Positions 1-8,064 of a stretch of 64,000 bases of DNA are shown here, piece by piece. Location: the NCBI RefSeq assembly GCF_010093185.1, contig NZ_PDWL01000007.1, positions 62,001-126,000 of the forward strand, written 5' to 3'. How positions within the stretch are numbered: position 1 is the stretch's first letter; the number at the start of each line of letters is the position of its first letter. The position numbers and the translations under genes are program-made. The stretch comes from Pseudoxanthomonas jiangsuensis. Lineage in GTDB: Bacteria; Pseudomonadota; Gammaproteobacteria; Xanthomonadales; Xanthomonadaceae. The notes beneath the pieces were generated by a model. It did not search any database. It was not told where the DNA came from and saw nothing but the letters and a program-made list of their open reading frames with translations.

Positions 1-437
1 TCGTTCAGGGCCTTGCCCTGCAGCAGTTCCTCGAGCCTGGCCCGTGCCTCGCGACGCTGGCGGGCCTCCTCCTGCTTCTGCCGCTCGGCCTCGATCCGCT
101 CCTGCTTTTCCTGGTTGGCGCGCAGGGCCCAGGCCTTGCCCAAGTCCATCTCCGAGGCCGGCTTGCGGCGCGCGCCCGCCTCGCCCGGCTTGCCGCCCGG
201 GCGGCCGCCGCCTCCCTGGCGCGCTAGCGTAGTGCCCTTGGCCTGGGCACCGGCATGGCCTTGCGGACCGCCCCGGCGCTGCTCACCCCCACGCCCGTGC
301 GGACCGCCCTTGCCGCCCGGCCCGCGCGGATGCGCGCCCTGCCCGCCCTTGCCGTCGCGGGACGGGGCCGGTTTGCGCTCGGGTTCGGGGGCCTTGAAGC
401 CGAGGTTGAGCAACTGGTCGCGGAGGCTGTCGATCAT
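1..437 (-). CDS. DUF2058 (YaiL-like) protein, C-terminus outside window
   Basis: The visible 145 residues begin MIDSLRDQLLNLGFK, the usual start of DUF2058/YaiL proteins. A long Gly/Pro/Arg/Lys-rich, probably disordered linker follows (about residues 20-100). A charged helical segment rich in Glu, Gln, Arg and Lys comes next (about 100-145), and the reading frame is still open at the window edge. The function of the family is not established; members are small basic nucleoid- or RNA-associated-looking proteins. It lies downstream of slyX in the same direction, 127 bp away, so it may belong to the ugd-slyX transcript. The linker is longer and more Gly-rich than I would expect for the family, which fits a high-GC genome. 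Confidence 0.8.
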   Translation of the reverse strand, partial: MIDSLRDQLLNLGFKAPEPERKPAPSRDGKGGQGAHPRGPGGKGGPHGRGGEQRRGGPQGHAGAQAKGTTLARQGGGGRPGGKPGEAGARRKPASEMDLGKAWALRANQEKQERIEAERQKQEEARQRREARARLEELLQGKALN

Positions 438-564
438 GGGCGTGGTCGGGCGTGCGGTGGCCGCGTGGCGGCCAGTGGTACGGAAAGGTACGAAGTTCGA
501 GGCGTAAACCGGGCGCGGGGCCGGTTCGGAAGCGGCGCCGCGGTCGGGTGGCGCCAGCCGCGGC

Positions 565-843
565 TCAGTAATGCGGCGGGGGCGGTTCGCTGCCGGCGTC
601 GGCGTAGAGCGCGCCGCGCAGGCCGCGCAGGTCGGCCAGCATCGCCTGCAAAAGGGCCTCGCTGCGCGCCGTTTCCAGCCGCGCCTCGGCCAGGGCCTGG
701 CTCATCTCGTTCAGGGCATGCTCCTGGAAGGCGAGCCGGGTCTCCAGCTCGACCAGGCGCTGCTCCAACCGGGCATCGACGAGCCGGGCGTCGACCAGGC
801 CGTCGTCGCCGAAGCCGGGCATCGGCATCTGCGCCGGGCTCAT
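565..843 (-). CDS. slyX: SlyX family protein
   Basis: This 92-residue protein has a heptad-rich helical core ([20 protein letters not shown]) and ends in EPPPPHY, the C-terminal signature of SlyX. The first 25 residues or so are a lineage-specific extension. SlyX is a small coiled-coil protein of unknown biochemical role, named for its position next to slyD in enterics; no slyD is seen here. The ATG overlaps the ugd stop codon as ATGA, so translation is probably coupled to ugd. Confidence 0.9.
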   Translation of the reverse strand: MSPAQMPMPGFGDDGLVDARLVDARLEQRLVELETRLAFQEHALNEMSQALAEARLETARSEALLQAMLADLRGLRGALYADAGSEPPPPHY

Positions 844-2225
844 GGCGCGCGCCCCACTGCTGCCGTCGGACGCGAGGACACCCGCAAGGAGCGGCCGCGG
901 CCGATGCCGTAGTAGGCCAGGCCGGCGGCCTCGATCTCCTCGGGCTCGTACAGGTTGCGGCCGTCGAACACCACCGCGTCGGCCAGGGCCGCGTGCAGGC
1001 GGGCGAAGTCCGGGCTGCGGAACTCCTTCCACTCGGTGACCACGACCAGGGCGTCGGCGCCCTCGAGCGCAGCCTGGGCCGAATCGCACAGGACCAGGTC
1101 CTCGCGCTGGCCGAAGATCCGCCGCGCCTCGTCCAGCGCCTCGGGATCGTAGGCGCGCACGCTCGCGCCGGCCTCCCACAGCTGCGCCAGCAGGCGCCGG
1201 CTGGAGGCCTCGCGCATGTCGTCGGTGTTGGGCTTGAACGCCAGCCCCCAGACCGCGAAGGTCTTGCCGCGCACGCCCTCGTCCTCGCCGCGGTCGTAGT
1301 GGCGCTGGACCAGTTCGAACAGGTGGCCCTTCTGCCGCTCGTTCACGCCCTCTACCGCCTCCAGCAGCTGCGCGGGATAGCCGTTCTGCTGCGCGGTGCG
1401 GGCCAGCGCCTGCACGTCCTTGGGGAAGCAGGAGCCGCCGTAGCCGGCGCCGGGATAGATGAAGTGCCAGCCGATCCGCGGGTCGGAGCCGATGCCCTTG
1501 CGCACCGCCTCGACGTCCGCGCCGACCTGCTCGGCGATGTTGGCGATCTCGTTCATGAAGCTGATCTTGGTCGCCAGCATCGCGTTGGCCGCGTACTTGG
1601 TCAGCTCGGCCGAGCGCACGTCCATGACCACGAAGCGGTCGTGGTTGCGGTTGAACGGCGCGTACAGCCGGCGCATGCGCGCCACCGCCGAAGCACTGTC
1701 GGCGCCGACCACGATCCGGTCCGGGCGCATGCAGTCGGCCACCGCGTCGCCCTCCTTGAGGAACTCGGGGTTGGAGACCACGTCGAACGCGACCTCCGCC
1801 CCGCGCGCGGCCAGCTCGGCGGCGATCGCCTCGCGCACCTTGTCGGCCGTGCCCACCGGCACGGTCGACTTGTCCACCACCACGGTCGGCCGCTCGATGT
1901 GGCGGCCGATGGTGCGGGCCACCGCCAGCACGTACTGCAGGTCGGCGCTGCCGTCCTCGTCCGGCGGGGTGCCGACGGCGATGAACACGATGTCGCCGTG
2001 CGCGACCGCCGCGGCCGCGTCGGTGGTGAAGTGCAGGCGGCCGGCGGCGTGGTTGGCCTTGACCATCGGCTCCAGGCCGGGCTCGTAGATCGGGATGATC
2101 CCGTTCTTCAGGCCCTCGACCTTGGCCGCGTCGACATCGACGCAGACCACGTCGTGGCCGACCTCGGCCAGGCAGGTGCCGGTGACCAGGCCGACGTAGC
2201 CTGTGCCGAAGATCGCAACGCGCAT
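840..2225 (-). CDS. ugd: UDP-glucose 6-dehydrogenase
   Basis: The 461-residue protein opens with the Rossmann motif [10 protein letters not shown] and carries the family's three domains: an N-terminal NAD-binding domain, a central dimerisation helix region and a C-terminal UDP-sugar domain. The motif GGSCFPKD holds the catalytic cysteine. It oxidises UDP-glucose to UDP-glucuronate with two NAD+, supplying uronic acid for exopolysaccharide or lipopolysaccharide. GDP-mannose dehydrogenases share the fold, but the length and motif order fit UDP-glucose dehydrogenase better. The last 20 residues or so are a poorly conserved tail. Its stop codon overlaps the slyX start. Confidence 0.93.
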   Translation of the reverse strand: MRVAIFGTGYVGLVTGTCLAEVGHDVVCVDVDAAKVEGLKNGIIPIYEPGLEPMVKANHAAGRLHFTTDAAAAVAHGDIVFIAVGTPPDEDGSADLQYVLAVARTIGRHIERPTVVVDKSTVPVGTADKVREAIAAELAARGAEVAFDVVSNPEFLKEGDAVADCMRPDRIVVGADSASAVARMRRLYAPFNRNHDRFVVMDVRSAELTKYAANAMLATKISFMNEIANIAEQVGADVEAVRKGIGSDPRIGWHFIYPGAGYGGSCFPKDVQALARTAQQNGYPAQLLEAVEGVNERQKGHLFELVQRHYDRGEDEGVRGKTFAVWGLAFKPNTDDMREASSRRLLAQLWEAGASVRAYDPEALDEARRIFGQREDLVLCDSAQAALEGADALVVVTEWKEFRSPDFARLHAALADAVVFDGRNLYEPEEIEAAGLAYYGIGRGRSLRVSSRPTAAVGRAP

Positions 2226-2274
2226 CGTGTGTTCCGTGGAGAGTCCGGGGCCTGGAAGCCTGGCACGCCGGATG

Positions 2275-3207
2275 TTACGGCGCGATGCCCAGCAGCTCGA
2301 CGTCGAAGGTCAGGGTCGCGTGCGGGCCGATCTTGCCGCCCGGCGCGCCGTTGGCGCCGTAGGCCAGGTCCGACGGGATCCAGAACCGGTACTTGGCGCC
2401 GACCGGCATCAGGGCCACGCCCTCGGTCCAGCCGGCGATCACCTGGTTCAGGCCGAACTCGGCCGGCTGGCCGCGCTCGTAGGAGCTGTCGAACACGGTG
2501 CCGTCCAGCAGCTTGCCCTCGTAGTTCACGCGCACGGTGTCGGTCGGGTTCGGGCGCGGACCGCTGCCTTCGCGCAGGACCAGGTACTGCAGGCCCGAAG
2601 CGGTGGTGATCACGCCCTTCTGATTGCGGTTCTGGGCCAGGAAGGCGGCGCCATCGGCGCGGTTCTTCTCGGTCGTGGCCTGCTGCTTGGCGCTCATGTA
2701 GCCCTGCAGGGTGGCCATGGCCTCCTGCTCGGCCAGCAAAGGGGTGCCGCCGGCGAAGGCGGTGCGCACGGCCTGGAACAGCACGGCCAGGTCGATGTCG
2801 TCCTTCAGCGGCGCCAGCGAGGGGCCGATCGCGCGCTCGCCGAGCATGGTGCCGACGTCTTCCTTGGACGGCGCCGGCGGCTCGCTGCCCGGCGCCATGC
2901 CCGGGATGCGCTGGCCGGAGCGGGCCGCCACCGCGGTCTGCAGGCCGACGTGGGTGGCCTGGGCCTTCTCGTCGCTCTGCAGGGGCTTGCCGCCGGCGAA
3001 AGCGTTGCCGACCGCGCGCTGCATCGCGGCCAGGTCGATGTCCTGGGCGATGGGCTGGAACGAGCGGGCCACGTCCAGGCCGATCGCGTAGCTGACCTTG
3101 TCCTTCTCGCTGGCCAGTACGGTCTTGTCCTGTGCCATCGCCGCGCCACTCATCATGCTCGCTCCCATCACCAGCGACGCCAGGGCGCCACGCATGCGGT
3201 TGTTCAT
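2275..3207 (-). CDS. secreted FKBP-type peptidyl-prolyl isomerase with doubled N-domain
   Basis: A signal peptide (residues 1-25, ending AMAQ) precedes a 310-residue protein. The C-terminal FKBP domain (about 195-310) has the typical [18 protein letters not shown] and IPSDLAYG motifs and ends in FDVELLGI. This is a periplasmic prolyl isomerase and chaperone of the FkpA/Mip type. The N-terminal dimerisation domain appears twice, at about 38-90 and 118-170, each copy containing DIDLA followed by AFAGG and PL. The ATG giving MNNRMRG was chosen because it leads directly into the signal peptide. The gene follows the glutathione peroxidase gene by 77 bp and may be co-transcribed with it. Confidence 0.92.
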   Translation of the reverse strand: MNNRMRGALASLVMGASMMSGAAMAQDKTVLASEKDKVSYAIGLDVARSFQPIAQDIDLAAMQRAVGNAFAGGKPLQSDEKAQATHVGLQTAVAARSGQRIPGMAPGSEPPAPSKEDVGTMLGERAIGPSLAPLKDDIDLAVLFQAVRTAFAGGTPLLAEQEAMATLQGYMSAKQQATTEKNRADGAAFLAQNRNQKGVITTASGLQYLVLREGSGPRPNPTDTVRVNYEGKLLDGTVFDSSYERGQPAEFGLNQVIAGWTEGVALMPVGAKYRFWIPSDLAYGANGAPGGKIGPHATLTFDVELLGIAP

Positions 3208-3284
3208 TCGTTGGGTTCCGTAGGGTTGTCGATCCACCGGCCGGGCCGGCGCGGCGCATTGTCGCATGCGCGTGCGGCGACGGC

Positions 3285-3848
3285 TCAGCGCTGCGGGCGC
3301 GGCGCCTTCAGTTCGCGTTCGATCGCCGCCACCAGCTCCGGATCCTCGGGCTTGACCTTGCTCGGCCAGTTGCCCACCACCCGGCCGTCGCGGGCGATCA
3401 GGTACTTGTGGAAGTTCCAGCCTGGCTCCACACCGGTGGCCGCGGCCAGGCGCCGGTACAGGGGCGTGGCGTCGGCGCCGGTGACGGTCACCTTCTCGAA
3501 CATCGGGAACTTCACCCCGTAGGTGAGCGTGCAGAACTCCTGGATCTGTTCCTCGCTGCCCGGCTCCTGTCCACGAAAGTCGTTGGAGGGGAAGCCGAGC
3601 ACGGCGAAGCCCTGCGCGGCATGGCTTCTTTGCAGCGCCTCCAGGCCTTCGTACTGCGGGGTGAAGCCGCACTTGCTGGCGGTGTTGACCACCAGCAGCA
3701 CCTGCCCGGCGTACTGACGGGCCAGGTTGACGGGGGTCTTGCCGGCCAGCGGCCGGTAGTCCACGTCCAGCAGCGAGGGGCTGGCCGCGGTCGCCGGGGT
3801 CATGGCGGCCAGGACAAGAACCATCGGAATCAACGACTTGATCGACAT
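3285..3848 (-). CDS. secreted glutathione peroxidase
   Basis: This is a 187-residue member of the GPx family with an N-terminal signal peptide (about residues 1-22), so it should act in the periplasm. The peroxidatic Cys60 lies in NTASKCGFTPQY. The Gln is in DFRGQEPG, and the Trp-Asn pair of the catalytic tetrad is in WNFHKYLI. A second cysteine (EFCTLTYG) could be the resolving residue of a thioredoxin-dependent enzyme, which is common in bacterial Cys-GPx. It reduces hydrogen peroxide or lipid hydroperoxides. A good ribosome-binding site, AAGGAG, lies upstream of the ATG. Confidence 0.93.
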   Translation of the reverse strand: MSIKSLIPMVLVLAAMTPATAASPSLLDVDYRPLAGKTPVNLARQYAGQVLLVVNTASKCGFTPQYEGLEALQRSHAAQGFAVLGFPSNDFRGQEPGSEEQIQEFCTLTYGVKFPMFEKVTVTGADATPLYRRLAAATGVEPGWNFHKYLIARDGRVVGNWPSKVKPEDPELVAAIERELKAPRPQR

Positions 3849-3917
3849 GGTGGACTCCTTGCGGACTGAGTGGCCGGCGGGATGCCGGCATAGGCCATCG
3901 GTTGGGTCACGCGGGTG

Positions 3918-3945
3918 TTGACGCCCTGTGTTTAGGTGTTATAGT
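3918..3945 (+). promoter_or_regulatory. sigma-70-type promoter of the ytrA operon
   Basis: A -35 box TTGACG (3918-3923) and a -10 box TATAGT (3940-3945) are separated by 16 bp, upstream of the small ORF at 3982. This is one of the few good consensus promoters in the window. The palindrome at 3935-3958 overlaps the -10 box, which suits repression. Confidence 0.7.
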
Positions 3946-3958
3946 TGAATACAACACC
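3935..3958. promoter_or_regulatory. GGTG-N16-CACC palindromic operator, probable YtrA site
   Basis: GGTGTTATA and TACAACACC form an inverted repeat with one mismatch, giving exactly GGTG-N16-CACC. I recall this spacing as the operator described for YtrA-type GntR regulators in Xanthomonas; that is memory, not a search. The site covers the -10 box of the operon that encodes a YtrA-type regulator, which suggests autorepression. Confidence 0.65.
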
Positions 3959-3981
3959 AGTCACCCAGAGCAGGAAGCCTC

Positions 3982-4242
3982 ATGAAGCGCATCAGCCAAG
4001 CACGCCGGACCGGGTTTCTCGCCTTCGGCCTGGCCGTGCTCGCGGGCAGCACGTTCCTGTCCGGGGTGGCCGGCTGGCTGCCCGACCACGATGGACGCCG
4101 TGGCGATTATGAACCGGCTGTGGCCGCGGCGGAGCGCGGCGAGGCGGACCTGGGCGAAGGCGGCGAACGCGCCGTGCGCCGGGTCAGGGCCTCGGCCATG
4201 CCCTATTTCTCCTTTGCGCAGTCCCTGCGCCCACGGGGTTGA
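3982..4242 (+). CDS. small membrane-anchored hypothetical protein
   Basis: This 86-residue protein has a positively charged start (MKRISQARR), one hydrophobic segment at about residues 11-32 and a hydrophilic tail rich in Arg, Glu and Ala. It may be an uncleaved signal anchor or a signal peptide. I do not recognise the family. It has a good ribosome-binding site (AGGAAG) and is the first gene behind the ytrA promoter/operator, three bases before the regulator gene. It may be a leader gene or a small accessory of the ABC system. Confidence 0.6.
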   Translation: MKRISQARRTGFLAFGLAVLAGSTFLSGVAGWLPDHDGRRGDYEPAVAAAERGEADLGEGGERAVRRVRASAMPYFSFAQSLRPRG

Positions 4243-4245
4243 CCC

Positions 4246-4614
4246 ATGAGTGACATCCAATGGAGCGACGGCGCTCCGATCTACCGCCAACTGAAGGACC
4301 GCGTGATCGCCATGATGCTGGACGGAATCCTCAAGCCCGGTGAAGCCCTGCCCTCGGTCCGCCAGGTCGCGGCCGAGTACCAGCTCAACCCGATCACCGT
4401 TTCCCGCGCCTACCAGGAACTGGCCGACGAGGGCCTGGTCGAGAAGCGCCGCGGGCTGGGCATGTTCGTCACCGAGGAAGCGTCCAAGCAGCTGCGCAGC
4501 AGCGAGCGCGAGCGCTTCCTCAACGAGGAATGGCCCGTTGTCGCCGAGCGCATCCAGCGCCTGGGCCTGTCCATGCAGGACCTGCTGAACTCCCTGGGGA
4601 AGAACCACTCATGA
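4246..4614 (+). CDS. GntR-family transcriptional regulator, YtrA subfamily
   Basis: The protein is only 122 residues: a GntR winged helix-turn-helix (about 10-75, including IYRQLKDRVIAMML and LPSVRQVAAEYQLNPITVSRAYQELADEGLV) plus a short helical tail (about 76-122) for dimerisation. This short tail defines the YtrA subfamily, whose members repress adjacent ABC transporter genes. The GGTG-N16-CACC site upstream of the operon is the likely target. Its stop overlaps the start of the ATPase gene as ATGA. The inducing signal cannot be read from the sequence; in Gram-positive relatives it is linked to cell-wall antibiotics. Confidence 0.9.
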   Translation: MSDIQWSDGAPIYRQLKDRVIAMMLDGILKPGEALPSVRQVAAEYQLNPITVSRAYQELADEGLVEKRRGLGMFVTEEASKQLRSSERERFLNEEWPVVAERIQRLGLSMQDLLNSLGKNHS

Positions 4615-5501
4615 ACGCCATCGCTCCCGAACACGCACGCCCCGACGCGGTCGTGTCCGCCCGCGGCCTGCGCAAGGCCTACAAGCACAAGCTGGCCGTG
4701 GCCGGTGCCGACTTCGACATCGGCGCCGGGCGGATCGTCGGCCTGATCGGGCCCAACGGCGCCGGCAAGACCACCGCGCTGAAGGCCATCCTCGGCCTGA
4801 CCCCGTTCGACGGCCGGCTCAAGGTGCTGGGCATGGACCCGCGCACCCAGCGCGACGAACTGATGAACCAGGTCTGCTTCATCGCCGACGTGGCGGTGCT
4901 GCCGCGCTGGATGCGGGTCAAGGAGGCGATCGACTTCGTCGCCGGCGTGCACCCGCGCTTCGACCGGGCCAAGTGCGAGCGCTTCCTGGCCAACACCCAG
5001 CTGCATCCGAAGCTGCGGGTGCGGGAGATGTCCAAGGGCATGATCGTGCAGCTGCACCTGGCGCTGGTGATGGCGATCGACGCCCGCCTGCTGGTGCTGG
5101 ACGAGCCGACCCTGGGCCTGGACATCCTCTACCGCAAGCAGTTCTACCAGCGCCTGCTGGAGGACTACTTCGACGAGGACAAGACCATCGTGGTCACCAC
5201 CCACCAGGTCGAGGAGATCGAGCACATCCTCACCGACGTGCTGTTCATCCGCGACGGCCGGATCGTGCTGTCGGCCGAGATGGAGCACCTGGCCGAGCGC
5301 TACTGCGAGGTGCTGGTGGCCGCCGAGCGGCTGGAGGAGGCCCGCACCCTGGGCCCGGTGGAGGAACGCGCCCTGCCCTTCGGCAAGACCGTGCTGCTGT
5401 ACGACGGGCTGCCGCGCGAGCGCGCCGCCGCCCTGGGCGAGGTCCGCAACCCGGGCCTGGCCGACCTGTTCGTGGCCCTGATGAAAGGAACCTACGCATG
5501 A
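4611..5501 (+). CDS. ABC transporter ATP-binding protein
   Basis: This is a 296-residue ABC ATPase with Walker A GPNGAGKTT (about 48-56), Walker B LLVLDEPTLGLD and the switch histidine in VVTTHQVEEIEH. The signature motif is degenerate: MSKGM replaces the usual LSGGQ core, as in many YtrB/CcmA-like exporters. The C-terminal 80 residues form a regulatory extension. It energises the permease encoded next, with which it overlaps by ATGA, and is probably controlled by the YtrA protein upstream. The substrate is unknown. Confidence 0.92.
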   Translation: MNAIAPEHARPDAVVSARGLRKAYKHKLAVAGADFDIGAGRIVGLIGPNGAGKTTALKAILGLTPFDGRLKVLGMDPRTQRDELMNQVCFIADVAVLPRWMRVKEAIDFVAGVHPRFDRAKCERFLANTQLHPKLRVREMSKGMIVQLHLALVMAIDARLLVLDEPTLGLDILYRKQFYQRLLEDYFDEDKTIVVTTHQVEEIEHILTDVLFIRDGRIVLSAEMEHLAERYCEVLVAAERLEEARTLGPVEERALPFGKTVLLYDGLPRERAAALGEVRNPGLADLFVALMKGTYA

Positions 5502-6493
5502 ATGCCGTCGCCACCACCCCGTCCAACCGCTGGACCGCCACCTTCGGCTGGCTATTGCGGCGCGAGTTCTGGGAGAACCGCGGCGGCTTCCTCTGGGCCC
5601 AGCTGATCACCAGCGGCATCGCCGTGTTCCTGGCCGCGCTGGGCGCGGTGATCGGCGTGGTCCAGGCCCGCCGCCACCTGGGCGAGACCGCCCGCGACAT
5701 CGGCGACGTGGCCGAGTTCCTGCGCGGCATGGGCGCGGCCGGCGACGGCATCCTGATGGCCGGCTTCAGCCTGACCGGGATCGTGGTCGCGTTCGTGGTG
5801 TTCTTCTACGCCCTGGGCAGCCTGTACGACGACCGCCGCGATCGCAGCGCGCTGTTCTGGAAGTCGCTGCCGGTGTCCGACGCGCAGACCGTGCTGTCCA
5901 AGGCCGCCTGGGCGTTGCTGCTGGCGCCGGCGATCTCGATCGCGGTCGGCCTGCTGGCGGGGATCGTGTTGTGGATCATCGCCGGAATCGCCCTGGCCGC
6001 CAGCGGCGTACCGCACGCCGGCGCCCTGTTCACCCAGGCCCACCCGTTCCACGTCCTGGGCCGGATGGCCGCCACCCTGCCGCTGGGCATGCTGTGGTCA
6101 CTGCCGGCGGTGGGCTGGCTGATGTTCTGCTCGGCCTGGGTGCGCAGCAAGCCGTTCCTGTGGGCGGTGCTGGTGCCGGTGCTGGGCTGCGTGATCATCA
6201 GCATCTTCGGCGCCATGCCGGGACTGAACGTGCCGCACGGCTGGATCTGGTACGTCGCCGTCTACCGCGGCCTGATGAGCGTGATCCCCGGCACCTGGGT
6301 CGCCGGCAACCTGGACGAGCAGTTGCTGAACGGACAGGACATCCATGATCCGGGCGACGTGGTCCGCGCCGTGCTCGAGCAGACCAGCAACCTGGAGCTG
6401 TACGCCAGCCTCGACCTGTGGATCGGTGCGGCGGTGGGCGCAGCCTTCATCGCCGCCGCCATCTACCTGCGCCGCTGGCGCGACGAAGCCTGA
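5498..6493 (+). CDS. ABC transporter permease
   Basis: The 331-residue protein has about six hydrophobic helices: near residues 28-48, 80-105, 130-165, 190-210, 225-245 and 305-325. A large hydrophilic loop lies before the last helix. It pairs with the ATPase encoded immediately upstream (ATGA overlap), and the arrangement resembles YtrC/ABC-2 type exporters. The gene is followed by the GIN-domain gene after 36 bp, so the transporter and the envelope proteins downstream are probably one transcription unit. The substrate is unknown. Confidence 0.88.
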   Translation: MNAVATTPSNRWTATFGWLLRREFWENRGGFLWAQLITSGIAVFLAALGAVIGVVQARRHLGETARDIGDVAEFLRGMGAAGDGILMAGFSLTGIVVAFVVFFYALGSLYDDRRDRSALFWKSLPVSDAQTVLSKAAWALLLAPAISIAVGLLAGIVLWIIAGIALAASGVPHAGALFTQAHPFHVLGRMAATLPLGMLWSLPAVGWLMFCSAWVRSKPFLWAVLVPVLGCVIISIFGAMPGLNVPHGWIWYVAVYRGLMSVIPGTWVAGNLDEQLLNGQDIHDPGDVVRAVLEQTSNLELYASLDLWIGAAVGAAFIAAAIYLRRWRDEA

Positions 6494-6529
6494 GCCGGCC
6501 GCGCCGGCCATTCGAGAGGAAGCCCGACC

Positions 6530-7360
6530 ATGCATCGCCTGACCCTGCTGCCCCTGCTGCTGATGGCCTCGCCGCTGGCGCTGGCCGACGACAACGGCTG
6601 CCCCCACTCGGCACCGCGCCAGCTGAGCCTGGACACCGCCGGCGCGAAGGTGGTGCGGGTGGAGACCCACCAGCACACCGTGCGCCTGCGCGCCGCGCCC
6701 GGATCAAGCCACGTCCTGTCCGGCCGCGCCTGCGCCGGCAAGGCCGCCTGGCTGCAGGACCTGACCGTGACCCAGGCGCGCGAGGGCGACACCCTGGTGG
6801 TGCGCCTGCGCCGCGAGAACCCGGCCGGGCTGGCCAGCCTGTTCGGCGACAACCGCGCCTCGCTGGAGGTCTCCGGCACCGTGCCCGAAGGGGTGCTGGT
6901 GCAGCTGGTGGTCGGCTCCGGCGAGGCCTCGCTGGAAGGCGGCGCCGGCGCCAGCGCCGACGTCGGCTCGGGCGAGGCCCGGCTGCGCGGCGTGCGCGGC
7001 GCGGTCACCGCCAAGGTCGGCTCCGGCGAGGTGGAGGTCCAGGGCGCCGGCGCGCTCAAGGTGCTGTCGATCGGTTCGGGCGACGTCGAGGCCCGCGACA
7101 TCGGCGGCGCGGTCGAGGTCGGTTCGATCGGCTCTGGCGACTTCAGCCTGGACGGCGCCCGCGGCGAGGTCCGGATCGGCTCGATCGGCTCCGGCGACGC
7201 CGGCCTCAAGCGCGTCGCCGGCGCGGTCAAGGTCGGCTCGATCGGCTCGGGCGACCTGGAGGTCGAAGGCGCCGCCAGCCTGGCGGTGGAATCGATCGGC
7301 AGCGGCGATGTCGGCCACCGCGGCGTGACCGGCGCGGTCGACCTGCCGCGCGGCCACTGA
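6530..7360 (+). CDS. secreted GIN/DUF2807 protein with eight GSGD/E repeats
   Basis: A signal peptide (about residues 1-19) is followed by a DUF2807-like region and then eight tandem repeats of 17-19 residues. The first three begin VGSGE; the last five begin SIGSGD. Each ends in a short valine-rich strand. Such regular Gly/Ser/Asp turns with alternating hydrophobic residues predict a right-handed beta-solenoid. DUF2807 proteins are periplasmic or surface proteins of unknown role, sometimes called putative auto-transporter adhesin head GIN domains. Its place behind the ABC permease and before two DUF2884 genes suggests a role in the cell envelope. The ribosome-binding site is GAGAGGAAG. Confidence 0.85.
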   Translation: MHRLTLLPLLLMASPLALADDNGCPHSAPRQLSLDTAGAKVVRVETHQHTVRLRAAPGSSHVLSGRACAGKAAWLQDLTVTQAREGDTLVVRLRRENPAGLASLFGDNRASLEVSGTVPEGVLVQLVVGSGEASLEGGAGASADVGSGEARLRGVRGAVTAKVGSGEVEVQGAGALKVLSIGSGDVEARDIGGAVEVGSIGSGDFSLDGARGEVRIGSIGSGDAGLKRVAGAVKVGSIGSGDLEVEGAASLAVESIGSGDVGHRGVTGAVDLPRGH

Positions 7361-7377
7361 CCATGAGGAGAGGAACC

Positions 7378-8052
7378 ATGGAACACGCATCCCGCCACCG
7401 CCCCCTGCTGCCCTGGCTGCTGGCCGGCCTGCTTCCGCTGGCCGCGCAGGCCACCGACGCGCCCAAGGGCGGCATCGGCCACGAGATCGGCACCGAACTG
7501 GCCGACGCCCGCAAGGAAGTGCGCCAGGAACTGGCCGCCGCCCGCGCCCAGCTGGAGACCGAGAACCTGGAGGTGGGCAACAGCTTCCGCTTCGGCACGT
7601 CCGGCAAGCGCGACAGCGGCAAGGACGAAGCGCTGCCGAAGGCGGAGATCACCCCGGCCGGCGATTTCCTGATCGAAGGCCGCGCGGTCGCGGTGGACGA
7701 GGCCCAGCGCCGCGAACTGCTGGTCTACCGCCGCCAGGTCATCGACATCGCCAGCGCCGGGATCGAGATCGGCGAGCGCAGCGCCCAGGCCGCCCTGGAC
7801 GCGGTCGACCGCGGTCTGTTCGGGCTGATGTTCGGCGCCCTGACCGGCAGCCTGGAACGGCGCCTGGAAAGGACGATCAAGCAGTCGATCGAGCCGGGCG
7901 TCGCGCGGATCTGCAACAGCCTGCCGGCGCTGCACGCCTCGCAGCAGAGGCTCGACGCCCTGCTGCCGCAGTTCCGGCCCTACGCCACCCTGGAGGCCGA
8001 CGACGTCGACGACTGCAGGGACGAAATGCGCCGCGAATTCGCCGGCAACTAG
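7378..8052 (+). CDS. DUF2884 (YggN-like) periplasmic protein
   Basis: This 224-residue secreted protein (signal peptide about 1-25, ending AQAT) matches the DUF2884/YggN family. It has LPKAEITPAGDFLIEG, the AQRRELLVYRRQVIDIA helix and a C-terminal FRPYATLEADDVDDC. I chose the ATG at 7378 over the in-frame ATG at 7363 because AGGAGAGGAACC precedes it at ideal spacing. The two cysteines (RICNSLPAL and DDCRDE) may form a disulfide. The next gene is a paralogue. The family has no known biochemical function. Confidence 0.85.
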   Translation: MEHASRHRPLLPWLLAGLLPLAAQATDAPKGGIGHEIGTELADARKEVRQELAAARAQLETENLEVGNSFRFGTSGKRDSGKDEALPKAEITPAGDFLIEGRAVAVDEAQRRELLVYRRQVIDIASAGIEIGERSAQAALDAVDRGLFGLMFGALTGSLERRLERTIKQSIEPGVARICNSLPALHASQQRLDALLPQFRPYATLEADDVDDCRDEMRREFAGN

Positions 8053-8064
8053 GAGGAACAGACC

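Noticed and set aside
255-2609. Long plus-strand open frame opposite slyX, ugd and the FKBP gene
   Set aside because: It is antisense to well-supported genes, has no recognisable domain and shows shadow-frame composition.
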